Source: Symbiodinium natans (Eukaryota > Sar > Dinophyceae > Suessiales > Symbiodiniaceae). From it: a stretch of 30,000 bases of DNA. This document shows positions 10,054 through 20,609 of this stretch, piece by piece (within the stretch, counting starts at the first letter, position 1; every line of letters starts with the position of its first letter). The translations under genes and the position numbers were made by a program. Under the pieces are notes generated by a model. That model had not been told where the DNA came from and made no database searches. It worked only from the letters and a program-made list of their open reading frames with translations. The DNA lies in the NCBI GenBank assembly GCA_905221605.1, contig CAJNDS010002395.1:1-30000 (forward strand), given 5' to 3'.

Positions 10054-13000
10054 TCACAGCGACACTCGGGCCTTAGGACTTGGCTCTTCATCGTCTTCGC
10101 AGCACTGTGGCGACAGACCCTCTACCGGCGGTTGGGTGGACGGCATCTGGGCCTCTGGTCCTTCTGTACCTTCTTTGGTGGCCGTGGTGACGGAAGTGTC
10201 CCCCCTATTTGAACTGGAAGCTTCGGGCGCGCTGTCATCCACCAGCCGTATGTCCAAATCGTACTCCTCGACCAAGTGGCTGGTGAACATCCATATGCTC
10301 CTGGTTGGTTCACGTTCATCCGGATTACGCTATCCTATACTCTACTATCCTATACTATGCGATACTATACTCCACTACACCTACTATGCGGTACTTTAAC
10401 ATGAGCAGTATATGCGCTGCAAGGCATTGCTCTGCGACACTGATGCTCCAGCCCATGCTGATGATTTGCACGATCATCTCAAAGGCCGTCTCGACTGAGT
10501 TGGAGGCGGAGTAGGCCTACATCATGCTGCAGATACAGTATGCTATACTTTACGATACTATGGTATCGCATACTGTCTAGTATGCACAAAACAATCCCGA
10601 AGGCCGTGAAGAAGGCGCAGAAGAATGCTGCTGAGCGCTTCTCTTCCTTAGATTCAACAGGTGGGCCCACGACAGGTTATCCCAAGGGTTGTGGACAGCC
10701 TCTAAACTAGACAGGTCTCAAGCAACAATTAAACTTGGACCCCACTTTCGGTGATCGCCTGCGCCAACGCAGGCCCTTTCGCTTTTCCCGCAGTGCCAAA
10801 AGACCGTTGGCTGCGCATGGCAAACATTAAACAAAAAGTCACAGACAACTAACCAGAAAACGTCATGAAATGCAAAGCAAGACGTCTTTCAGGAAGTCCA
10901 GAACATCTTGTCGCAAGATGCCACGATGTAAGCTGGCACTTACCGCCTGGAAAGGGTCGGTCACACACGCGCGCGAACACACTAGACGGGCTGCGCAAAC
11001 CATTAAGAACATACAGGACCCAAGTCCCTGTAGTTGAGCGTGCTTTTATGGAAGGGCTTTCAGCATGAGGGTACAAGACCATACAGTATACCATCTACTG
11101 TATGTAGAAAAGTAGACAAGAGACAGCATGCCATACTTATACCCCGTAGTGTTTCGTGTTACGGTACTCGGTGATATAAAAACACGACCTAAGCCGTTGC
11201 CTCTCGCCAGCGCCAGGGCGGTACTCTCGTCAGCTGCTTGACAGCACTTCGCACCACGACGAAACCCATCACAAAGCCCAAATAGAAGTCCTTCAACAAG
11301 AATGCGATTCGAGTGTAGCTGGAGGAAGTGCGGTCTTTCTTGAAGCAGGGCATTGAGGCCCAGAGGAGAACAAGGCGTTAAGGATCTGCTTGCAGGTTCC
11401 TTCGCAAAGCCCGGGCTTGAAGGTTTGCCCCTTCATGTGCTACACGGCCTGTGAAATCTAAGTGTATAGTATGTCATGTAGTACTCTAGAGCTGAGGATG
11501 TTCATGATCTGCAGGTTCGATTTAGGGGTCAGGGTTCAGTGTACTTGTTTCATCGCTGCCGGATGATGCTAGGATCTCACTTGCCGACGGTCCTGCCGAT
11601 AGATGAACTTCACAACGGTGTTGATGTCCAAGGCCATCTAAGAACGGTGTTCAAAAGGCTATAAAACACAACTTTGCTTAGAGCATGTTAAAATATCCGA
11701 GACAAAGCAAAAGAATCTTGTTTAACAAGCACTGGCCACGTCGATCACCGTCATCGCCACATCTTGATAAAGCCCACTGCCTAGCCACTGCAATGCTTCA
11801 GCGCGCTAAGAGTCAAACTGCGAGTTTGTACTGCACAACAGACTGTGCCCTATGCTGGACAACCCTTCTGCGCGTTTAACCTGATAGCGGTTTCAGACTC
11901 GGGGGGCTCCAAGCCTACGAGGCCTGGAATGAAAGGCTTTCGGAGACCTGCGCTAAGATTGGCTTTCTCATTAGAGGGCTCCTAGATGTATCAGAGGCGC
12001 CCAAGGTGGCACGATACGTCTGAGCCCCGAAGGTTACATGTTATGCCACGTCTTGTTAGGTGGGTTCGCCATCCCATCCACTTTGCATAGACACATCATT
12101 GGTGCGAGGCTTAGCTCAGGGTACACAATGCATTGGGCGTGTCCAAGCAACAGCAAACTTCGAGTATGCGCCATTGCGTACTGCATCATTGCTAGGTAGT
12201 GCTCGTCATGTCTTATGGGCAGAGAACACTGCTGCAGACCAGCAGTATACTGAAGTAGTTTGCAAGAGATATATGCTACAGCATCGCCTGCGAGACAACC
12301 TCCTATGCATTGCCGTTGTCATTCGAGCGCTGCCTTTGCAAGGCCACTGACAGGCGACGATGGGTTTGATCCTTTCATCGACCTCGCCGAATTGTGCCGG
12401 TTCCTTGCAGGGTTTAGTGAAACAATTTCTTGCACACCTTACCATCCCTTGCACAATGACTTAGGGTCTACTCCTCAAACCCTGAAAGTGCCCTGAGCTG
12501 TTTTCCGCCGACCTTTTGGAGGAGCTCCCTGGCAGCATTCATGATCTCACAAGCTTGCTCCTCGCAGGGTAGGGTTTCAGGGTTTAGGGCAGTCTAAGGT
12601 CTAGGGGGGGGGATTCAGGTTCGGGGGAAGGAGGATAGCTTAAAGATTAGGATTCAAGGGTCTTGGGTGGGAAGGAGCTTGGAGTTCGGGGCTGAGCACC
12701 TGCTCACGTGGACCCGGGCCACTTGTGTAGATCTGCTGCCGCTTCGCGCAAAACCGCTGATAACAGCCCCAGAGCACGGCACAGAAGAGATAAACCGTGT
12801 ACGCGGTCGTGTTCAGATAGGAGAATTTCACCAGGGTCGCTTCATTAATCGACTCTGCAGTCCAAGACTCTGGTGCCCAACCAAAGGGCCAGTCGTCTTG
12901 CAACCTGCTGTTGCGCCACTGGCCAGTTACTTTCTCTGCGTACCAGGAGTCGTAGTGCGGGTTCGCCATGAAGGAAAACCAGCTTGCAGGAAGTGTTCCC

Positions 13001-14566
13001 TCAGTAAGTTGGTGTTCCATCCATAATGAGATGCCCCACACCACAATCATACGGAAGAGGGCCGCAACCTGGCTTGGCAGGCCGTCTGTTGTAAGCGCCA
13101 GAATAGGGCGATGCAGCACCGTCTTGCATCCATGGATGGCAGCTCCGGGAACCACGTAGAGCAGGGCCACCACTGGTAGCCAAACTACCCAGTTTGCCAG
13201 CATCAGACAGAAGCCGACAAAGAACACGGCGACGCAAACCTCGTTCAACCGGAGCAGCCTGCGAAGCAGAACGCAGCGCACAAAGACTGGGGCCACCAGC
13301 TTCTTGGCACCCTCCAGAAACGGGTCTTCGGCAACCTCCGGCTGCTGTTGACATTTGACAAGACGCTGCTCTATGTACACGTCTATTGCGGCTGCGATCA
13401 CAGCAGCAGCAGGCACCAGCCAAGTACGCCAATCCTCCAGTACATTGATGCTGTCTTTCGGGAGCAGCTCCTCCAAGAATGCTTTCGCCGCTTCATCCTC
13501 AAGCAGTTCTACGAGCGGTGTTCCTTGCGGCTGAGCCCCGACATCCCCACCGCACTGCAGCCAAAGCTGCAGCTCGGGCAACGAGAAGCGGCCAGGCTGA
13601 GAACACCTCAAGCTCCTAGCAGCATTCTGCCAGTCAGGACTGGAGGTCCCGCTGTTGTTGCAACCCATACTTACAACAAAACGGCAATCGAGGCTTTGGT
13701 CAGAGTCGGCTTCAGGCCACTGCAGCAGCAGAAACCCTGCCATTTCCCAATGCTCATAGTCAACTGCCACACTTAACGGCGTGTTGCCGGAAGAGTCCGT
13801 GGCACCCAACCCTTCAGGCCAGCGCTCCAGTAGAAGTTCCATGACCTCTGGGCGTTTCCATCATGCTGTTTTGGACTATAACTCTACACTCGAACTAGAA
13901 TACTGCCGCCTTGTTTTATCTTACAAACACGATGCGCCTATTCTCTACGAGCTTCCTGATGCTGGAGTAAATGGAGTACAAGAGCACAAGAAGCTCAACT
14001 AAGCGATTCCGCTATACAACCGTCTGCCATTCTTACACCTTGCGCACGCAGGCACGGCGGCATAGAGTGGTTAAAGGACCTCTGCATAAAGCCGTAGCTA
14101 CAGTGCTTGTGGCCCATATCAGTCATCGCGTGTTGTAGCTACGAGTAGAATGCTGCACCTCCAGGTGGCCATGAACAGCTGCCTCGTGCAGAAGCGTTTT
14201 GCCTGAGCTGTTGTCATAAAGCCCTTCCGGCCAGTGATCCAGCAGGACTTTGAGGGGCTCTGCGTGGCCACTCCGTGCAGCCCAATTTAGAGGTGTTTCT
14301 CGAGCGGGGGTAGTGGCATGAATCCCAGCGGGCCACGCCCCGATTAGCAGCTGCAAAATGTCGGTGTGGTTTGCGAGCGCCGCCTCGTGTAGCACCGTCT
14401 CTCCAGAGTCACCACGTATGGTGCTAATGTCTAACAGATCCGAGTCAAGCACCTTTGAGACTTCTTGCGTGTCACCTTGTGCCACAGCGCTCCACAGATC
14501 TTCACTGGTGGCTGCCCATCCGCACGAGACACACAGGGCGCACAGGGCGCAGACTAAGCGGAACAT
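10054..14566 (-). CDS. Ankyrin-repeat multi-pass membrane protein (11-exon model)
   Basis: Exons: 14566-14159, 13845-12700, 12560-12513, 12403-12352, 11762-11731, 11637-11581, 11338-11225, 10946-10884, 10646-10593, 10516-10416, 10300-10054. Every phase joins, giving 2322 nt and 773 residues. The start ATG is followed by a signal peptide (MFRLVCALCALCVSCGWA). Four ankyrin repeats span about residues 55-185, with motifs ETVLHEAALANH, TPLNWAARSGHA, KTLLHEAAVHGH and NTPLSVAVDYEH, each ending near a WPEG-like turn. Hydrophobic segments lie at about 278-294, 339-374, 386-402, 468-490, 599-610 and in exons 9-10. The tail is acidic and Ser/Pro-rich. Donors are GT except GC in exons 5 and 10. Exons 1-2 are secure. 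The small exons are inferred from frame, splice motifs and phase, and the 589-nt intron 4 could hide another exon. An ion channel or transporter with ankyrin repeats is possible, but I recognise no pore motif. Confidence 0.6.
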
Positions 14567-15210
14567 TCGGAGGTGCGTTGCAGCTCTGTGAAACCGCCAT
14601 TAAAAACTGTACTGAGCCCCGCGGCTTCTTATTTCGGCACAAGTCATGCCACAGGCATATGCGGAAGACGGAGTGTCGCCTCTCCGAACATGCTCAATTA
14701 GGCGGTGTATCGTCTGAGCCAGGCACGTTCGGCATGCCTACCCGCTTTGCACACACGAAGGTTGGTGGAAGAGTTTGTCCTCCAAAGACAGTAGTGTCAC
14801 ATCTGCCGAAACATACCTCACATGACCTCACACTCGTACTTTCGAGATCTGAGCTGTTGGATCCGAAGCAGCGGGGTATAGCGGGATGCTGGCAGCAAAA
14901 AGGCAAAGGACGTCCTCGCCTTGGTGGTCCAGGAGTCCAGATGCCAGAGCTGGTGCTTCTGGAGAACTTCCTGCAGGGACTTCCTGCAGGTGGTATTGGT
15001 CAGGGACTTCGTGGGCTGGTGTTGCGTTACCCGCAGTACCCATGCTGTCGAGACTGTGTCTTGTCACGAGTCGTTGGCATGGTAGACTTCTTGTCGCGTA
15101 AGAGATCTCAGGTGTACTACTCTTGCTCGTACAAGTATGGAGGGTTGAGCAATGTTGAGCAAATGAGGGATTTTCTGTCAGTGCTCCACGGACGCTCTGC
15201 AACCCGACCC
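14567..15210. other. Spacer between the ankyrin gene and the PCP array
   Basis: Holds the 5' flank of the ankyrin gene. A plus-strand frame ending about 15300 has a locally protein-like part (GLSNVEQMRDFLSVLHGRSA), but upstream it lies antisense to ankyrin exon 1 and downstream it enters the PCP repeat, so I do not call it. Confidence 0.4.
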
Positions 15211-15574
15211 ATTTCGGGCCCCAAGCCCCAAGCCCTTGAAAGGCTGTCCCTACGCAGATGCCCTGCAGGAAGCAGCTCAGGCCCAAGCAGTTGGGATTGA
15301 AATCGGGCTGATCGAGTGTGCGCATCACCTCCTTGTGCAGCGCTGGGCTACAAGGGCAAGGAGGCTTACAGCATCCACCATAAAGTCGCATGGAGATGCA
15401 CAGAGGGTTCGGTAGTGTTTGTATAGCTCTGCTTCAAGGCGCAACATTGTCGTTAATCGCTAACGACTCCACCATCTGCACTGTACAGTTCAAAAAATTA
15501 AGTTGGCAAGAAATCCATGTGACCCTCAACGGGTCCAACAATTCGACGCCAGAGCGCCTGGCCAAAAACTCTCA

Positions 15575-16983
15575 TCAGCGCTGCGACGCTGCCACGACAT
15601 CCTTGAAGGTGTAGAAGCCCTTTGCAGCGGCAGCTGCATCAAGAGGGTTCACCTCGGAGAACATGTTGTTGGGAACGGATCCATCCACAATTGTGGCCAT
15701 CGAGTTGTACACATCCATCACGGTTGCCTTGGGCACTGATGCGACAATGCGCCCGATGGCTGCGTTCACTGCCTCGTTAGATGATGTTTAGCGTCGGCTG
15801 GCACCCCCAGCGATACCTAGCCGACTGGGGGTGCCAGTCGACGCTAAACATCATCTAACGAGCAGACGTCACTCCCGTGGCATCGACGCTGCCAATGGCC
15901 TTGTGGTGCGCTTCAGCGGCAGCCTTCAACAGGTTTCCGTCCATCTGGCTTCCCATCACGATCATCTTGTCAATGGCTTTCATCACCTTCGGGGCGGTGG
16001 TGTCTGGCAGCGGCTTCAGGTAAACATCGGACAGCCAGTCCACCTGAGGGCACGGCACTCACACATGCTCGGTCAAAGGAACCCATTGCCAACCCCATGA
16101 AACTAAATGAAGTTTCTCAATTATCTCCAGCAAGGGTTTGCAATCCTGCACCTCTTTCAGGAAAGGGTAAGATGCATCCGAAAGGGCCTTAGCCGCCGCA
16201 CCAATCTTGTCCCCAGTGGGCACAGTGGCAGGAGCACCGACTGCAGACTTTTGGTTCCTTGGATTTGTTTAAGGAGTTCATTTATAAAGGATACCAGGAA
16301 TAGAAGCGCCGCAGATACAGAAATATGCTGGAATGCTGGGAAAGTCAAAAACAGATCTGAATCGATCCGATGCTCTTCTCCACCACGTCCTTGAACTCCA
16401 AGAAGCCCTTGTATGCCTTCTCGGCATCGGCACCATTGACCAAAGACTTCATGTACGCGGGCACACCAGGGTCAGTGATGTCCTTCACGGCATTGTAGAC
16501 GTCCATGACCTTTGCCCTGGGGACGGACGCCACAACGCGGCCCAGAGCTGCGTTCACCGCATCCCAATCCGCTCGAGAAGTCACACCGTTGGCACCTGAG
16601 ATGCTTCCGATGGCCTTGTGATGGGCCTCCGCCGCGGCCTTCAAAAGCTTGGGGTCTGCGGCAGCTCCCATATCAATCATCTTGTCAATCGCCTTCAAAG
16701 CTTGGAGAGGTTGGAACTTACCAGGAGCTTGCAAGAAGATGCCGTTGTTCCAGTCCACTTCCTTCGCGAAGTCGTAGGACGCATCACCAAGCTTCTTTGC
16801 AGCATCGCCAATTTCGTCGGCGAAAGCAGCCGGAGCCATCATCATGCCGGCTGCGGATGCAGCTGCCACTGGGGCAGCCGTCCTGCGAAGCGGCCCTGGC
16901 ACGAATCCGGAGCTGGAGAGGCCGCATGCCACCAGTGCAGCTCCAACAACGCAAGCGGTGACCTTCCTCGTGGAGCGCGCCAT
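15575..16983 (-). pseudogene. PCP: Peridinin-chlorophyll a-binding protein, array copy A, disrupted in exon 3
   Basis: Last copy of the array. Exon 1 (16983-16376) and exon 2 (16257-16152) are intact and spliced like the other copies (introns 118 and 108 nt). Exon 3 (16043-15575) is broken. At 15777-15860 an 84-nt hairpin sequence replaces 8 nt of the ancestral TAGTCCGC. In the sense direction this adds an in-frame TAG (15857-15855) after the codons for GVTSAR and a net +76 nt frameshift. A translated product would stop at about residue 300 of 368 and lose the last third of domain 2. Other changes from B and C: PKAKV to PRAKV in domain 1, NQV to NQK at the start of exon 2, and FSKVN to FSEVN near the C-terminus. 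The rest is well preserved, so the lesion looks recent. An assembly artefact at the palindrome is possible. Confidence 0.85.
15773..15862. repeat. Hairpin (inverted-repeat) insertion in PCP copy A
   Basis: Two 38-nt arms, 15773-15810 and 15825-15862, are reverse complements with one mismatch (C versus T). They flank a 14-nt loop, CGATACCTAGCCGA. The arms start CTCGTTAGATGATG and end CATCTAACGAG. Against copies B and C, 15777-15860 is new and 8 nt of host sequence are missing. The shape is that of a very small terminal-inverted-repeat element, but no clear target-site duplication is visible. Confidence 0.85.
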
Positions 16984-17431
16984 TCGCAAGAGAGCAAGAG
17001 GATCTACTCTTGGTCAAGAGTATGCTCAAGGCCAAAAATGCTTTGCGAGTGGTCGGTTTGGGTTTGTGATTTCGGGCCCCAAGCCCCAAGCCCTTGAAAG
17101 GCTGTCCCTACACAGATGCCCTGCAGGAAGCAGCTCAGGCCCAAGCAGTTGGGATTGAAATCGGGCCGATCGAGGGTGCGCATCACCTCCTTGTGCAGCG
17201 CTGGGCTACAAGGGCAAGGAGGCTTACAGCATCCACCATAAAGTCGCATGGAGATGCACAGAGGGTTCGGTAGTGTTTGTATAGCTCTGCTTCAAGGCGC
17301 AACATTGACGTTAATCGCTAACGACTCCACCATCTGCACTGTACAGTTCAAAAATTAAGTTGGCAAGAAATACATGTGACCCTCAACGGGTCCAACAATT
17401 CGACGCCAGAGCGCCTGGCCAAAAACTCTCA
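16984..17431 (-). other. PCP intergenic spacer between copies A and B
   Basis: This 448-bp spacer holds the 5' flank of copy A and the 3' flank of copy B. The same sequence lies between B and C (18777-19225), and its 3' part lies downstream of A (15211-15574). I see no TATA box or AATAAA signal, as is usual in dinoflagellates. A pyrimidine-rich stretch just upstream of the ATG, reading sense TCCTCTTGCTCTCTTGCG, with AG dinucleotides before it, could serve spliced-leader trans-splicing; this is inference. An open frame on the minus strand (17249-17004) is probably spurious. Confidence 0.6.
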
Positions 17432-18776
17432 TCAGCGCTGCGACGCTGCCACGACATCCTTGAAGGTGTAGAAGCCCTTTGCAGCGGCAGCTGCATCAAG
17501 AGGGTTCACCTTGGAGAACATGTTGTTGGGAACGGATCCATCCACAATTGTGGCCATCGAGTTGTACACATCCATCACGGTTGCCTTGGGCACTGATGCG
17601 ACAATGCGCCCGATGGCTGCGTTCACTGCCTCGTAGTCCGCAGCAGACGTCACTCCCGTGGCATCGACGCTGCCAATGGCCTTGTGGTGCGCTTCAGCGG
17701 CAGCCTTCAACAGGTTTCCGTCCATCTGGCTTCCCATCACGATCATCTTGTCAATGGCTTTCATCACCTTCGGGGCGGTGGTGTCTGGCAGCGGCTTCAG
17801 GTAAACATCGGACAGCCAGTCCACCTGAGGGCACGGCACTCACACAAACAAATCAGCATGCTCGGTCAAAGGAACCCATTGCCAACCCCATGAAACTAAA
17901 TGAAGTTTCTCAATTATCTCCAGCAAGGGTTTGCAATCCTGCACCTCTTTCAGGAAAGGGTAAGACGCATCCGAAAGGGCCTTAGCCGCCGCACCAATCT
18001 TGTCCCCAGTGGGCACAGTGGCAGGAGCACCGACTGCAGACACTTGGTTCCTTGGATTTGTTTAAGGAATTCATTTATAAAGGATACCAGGAATAGAAGC
18101 GCCGCAGATACAGAAATATGCTGGAATGCTGGGAAAGTCAAAAACAGATCTGAATCGATCCGATGCTCTTCTCCACCACGTCCTTGAACTCCAAGAAGCC
18201 CTTGTATGCCTTCTCGGCATCGGCACCATTGACCAAAGACTTCATGTACGCGGGCACACCAGGGTCAGTGATGTCCTTCACGGCATTGTAGACGTCCATG
18301 ACCTTTGCCTTGGGGACGGACGCCACAACGCGGCCCAGAGCTGCGTTCACCGCATCCCAATCCGCTCGAGAAGTCACACCGTTGGCACCTGAGATGCTTC
18401 CGATGGCCTTGTGATGGGCCTCCGCCGCGGCCTTCAAAAGCTTGGGGTCTGCGGCAGCTCCCATATCAATCATCTTGTCAATCGCCTTCAAAGCTTGGAG
18501 AGGTTGGAACTTACCAGGAGCTTGCAAGAAGATGCCGTTGTTCCAGTCCACTTCCTTCGCGAAGTCGTAGGACGCATCACCAAGCTTCTTTGCAGCATCG
18601 CCAATTTCGTCGGCGAAAGCAGCCGGAGCCATCATCATGCCGGCTGCGGATGCAGCTGCCACTGGGGCAGCCGTCCTGCGAAGCGGCCCTGGCACGAATC
18701 CGGAGCTGGAGAGGCCGCATGCCACCAGTGCAGCTCCAACAACGCAAGCGGTGACCTTCCTCGTGGAGCGCGCCAT
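17432..18776 (-). CDS. PCP: Peridinin-chlorophyll a-binding protein, array copy B (3 exons, intact)
   Basis: Encodes the soluble antenna protein that binds peridinin and chlorophyll a in the dinoflagellate thylakoid lumen. Exons: 18776-18169, 18050-17945, 17824-17432, totalling 1107 nt or 368 residues. The start is the ATG at 18776; a TTG two codons upstream is ignored. Residues 1-55 are a presequence with a hydrophobic core (VTACVVGAALVACG), an FVPG motif, RR, then an alanine-rich thylakoid-transfer part ending AAFA. The mature protein starts DEIGDAAKKL and has about 313 residues, the usual length of the two-domain form. Both halves carry AEAHHKAIGS, which holds the histidine that ligates chlorophyll through water in the family. 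Intron 1 (118 nt) has a GA donor and AG|G acceptor; intron 2 (120 nt) is GT-AG. Joining them restores the family sequence at VVEKNQV and FLKEVDWL. Identity is nearly certain; the splice model is strong inference. Confidence 0.95.
17825..17944 (-). other. PCP intron 2 (GT-AG type), copy B
   Basis: This 120-nt intron starts GTGCAGGATT and ends GCCCTCAG. Joining gives FLKE-VDWLSD in domain 2. Both exon-intron borders carry AGGTG, so the exact cut could slide by a codon without changing the protein. Counterparts are 16044-16151 (108 nt, 12 nt shorter) and 19619-19777 (159 nt, with a 40-nt insertion). Confidence 0.8.
18051..18168 (-). other. PCP intron 1 (GA-AG type), copy B
   Basis: This 118-nt intron starts GAGCATCGG and ends ATCCAAG, followed by G. 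Removing it with this GA donor keeps the frame and gives VVEK-NQV, the expected linker between the two PCP domains. No GT or GC donor nearby gives that junction. Equivalent introns sit at 16258-16375 (copy A) and 19884-20001 (copy C). GA-AG introns with G after the acceptor are reported for dinoflagellates. Confidence 0.75.
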
Positions 18777-19225
18777 TCGCAAGAGAGCAAGAGGATCTAC
18801 TCTTGGTCAAGAGTATGCTCAAGGCCAAAAATGCTTTGCGAGTGGTCGGTTTGGGTTTGTGATTTCGGGCCCCAAGCCCCAAGCCCTTGAAAGGCTGTCC
18901 CTACACAGATGCCCTGCAGGAAGCAGCTCAGGCCCAAGCAGTTGGGATTGAAATCGGGCCGATCGAGGGTGCGCATCACCTCCTTGTGCAGCGCTGGGCT
19001 ACAAGGGCAAGGAGGCTTACAGCATCCACCATAAAGTCGCATGGAGATGCACAGAGGGTTCGGTAGTGTTTGTATAGCTCTGCTTCAAGGCGCAACATTG
19101 TCGTTAATCGCTTACGACTCCACCATCTGCACTGTACAGTTCAAAAAATTAAGTTGGCAAGAAATACATGTGACCCTCAACGGGTCCCACAATTCGACGC
19201 CAGAGCGCCTGGCCAAAAACTCTCA
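18777..19225 (-). other. PCP intergenic spacer between copies B and C
   Basis: Near-identical second copy of the spacer at 16984-17431. It differs by a handful of bases, such as TCGCTTACGACT versus TCGCTAACGACT. It contains no gene. It is the 5' flank of copy B and 3' flank of copy C. Confidence 0.6.
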
Positions 19226-20609
19226 TCAGCGCTGCGACGCTGCCACGACATCCTTGAAGGTGTAGAAGCCCTTTGCAGCGGCAGCTGCATCAAGAGGGTT
19301 CACCTTGGAGAACATGTTGTTGGGAACGGATCCATCCACAATTGTGGCCATCGAGTTGTACACATCCATCACGGTTGCCTTGGGCACTGATGCGACAATG
19401 CGCCCGATGGCTGCGTTCACTGCCTCGTAGTCCGCAGCAGACGTCACTCCCGTGGCATCGACGCTGCCAATGGCCTTGTGGTGCGCTTCAGCGGCAGCCT
19501 TCAACAGGTTTCCGTCCATCTGGCTTCCCATCACGATCATCTTGTCAATGGCTTTCATCACCTTCGGGGCGGTGGTGTCTGGCAGCGGCTTCAGGTAAAC
19601 ATCGGACAGCCAGTCCACCTGAGGGCACGGCACTCACACAAACAAATCAGCATGCTCGGTCAAAGGAACCATTGCCAACCCCATGAAACTAAATGAAGTT
19701 TCTCAATTATCTCCAGCAAGGGTGATGAACATGTGCAAGTGCCATCGACCCCAATTCTCTTCTTTGCAATCCTGCACCTCTTTCAGGAAAGGGTAAGACG
19801 CATCCGAAAGGGCCTTAGCCGCCGCACCAATCTTGTCCCCAGTGGGCACAGTGGCAGGAGCACCGACTGCAGACACTTGGTTCCTTGGATTTGTTTAAGG
19901 AATTCATTTATAAAGGATACCAGGAATAGAAGCGCCGCAGATACAGAAATATGCTGGAATGCTGGGAAAGTCAAAAACAGATCTGAATCGATCCGATGCT
20001 CTTCTCCACCACGTCCTTGAACTCCAAGAAGCCCTTGTATGCCTTCTCGGCATCGGCACCATTGACCAAAGACTTCATGTACGCGGGCACACCAGGGTCA
20101 GTGATGTCCTTCACGGCATTGTAGACGTCCATGACCTTTGCCTTGGGGACGGACGCCACAACGCGGCCCAGAGCTGCGTTCACCGCATCCCAATCCGCTC
20201 GAGAAGTCACACCGTTGGCACCTGAGATGCTTCCGATGGCCTTGTGATGGGCCTCCGCCGCGGCCTTCAAAAGCTTGGGGTCTGCGGCAGCTCCCATATC
20301 AATCATCTTGTCAATGGCCTTCAAAGCTTGGAGAGGTTGGAACTTGCCAGGAGCTTGCAAGAAGATGCCGTTGTTCCAGTCCACTTCCTTCGCGAAGTCG
20401 TAGGACGCATCACCAAGCTTCTTTGCAGCATCGCCAATTTCGTCGGCGAAAGCAGCCGGAGCCATCATCATGCCGGCTGCGGATGCAGCTGCCACTGGGG
20501 CAGCCGTCCTGCGAAGCGGCCCTGGCACGAATCCGGAGCTGGAGAGGCCGCATGCCACCAGTGCAGCTCCAACAACGCAAGCGGTGACCTTCCTCGTGGA
20601 GCGCGCCAT
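19226..20609 (-). CDS. PCP: Peridinin-chlorophyll a-binding protein, array copy C (3 exons, intact)
   Basis: Third and most upstream copy in the direction of transcription. Exons: 20609-20002, 19883-19778, 19618-19226, giving 1107 nt and 368 residues with the same presequence, two domains and two AEAHHKAIGS pigment-site motifs as copy B. The DNA differs from B at only a few silent positions in exon 1 (for example around 20316 and 20346). Intron 1 is 118 nt with the GA-AG boundary. Intron 2 is 159 nt because it holds a 40-nt insertion at about 19723-19762. The sequence upstream leaves the repeat at about 20674, so only some 65 bp of 5' flank is shared with the other copies. Its promoter context may therefore be unique. 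Confidence 0.95.

Noticed and set aside
14455-15300. A 281-codon plus-strand open frame
   Set aside because: It starts antisense to ankyrin exon 1 and ends in the PCP repeat; only a short middle part looks protein-like.
15777-15860. The hairpin as a functional, spliced introner
   Set aside because: Removal at its GT and AG leaves the PCP frame shifted and lacks the codons present in copies B and C.
17025-17041. Sense CATTTTTGGC upstream of each PCP start as a relict spliced leader
   Set aside because: After GGC the sequence reads CTTGAG rather than TCAAG, so only about ten bases agree. The copies also have introns, which argues against an mRNA-derived origin.
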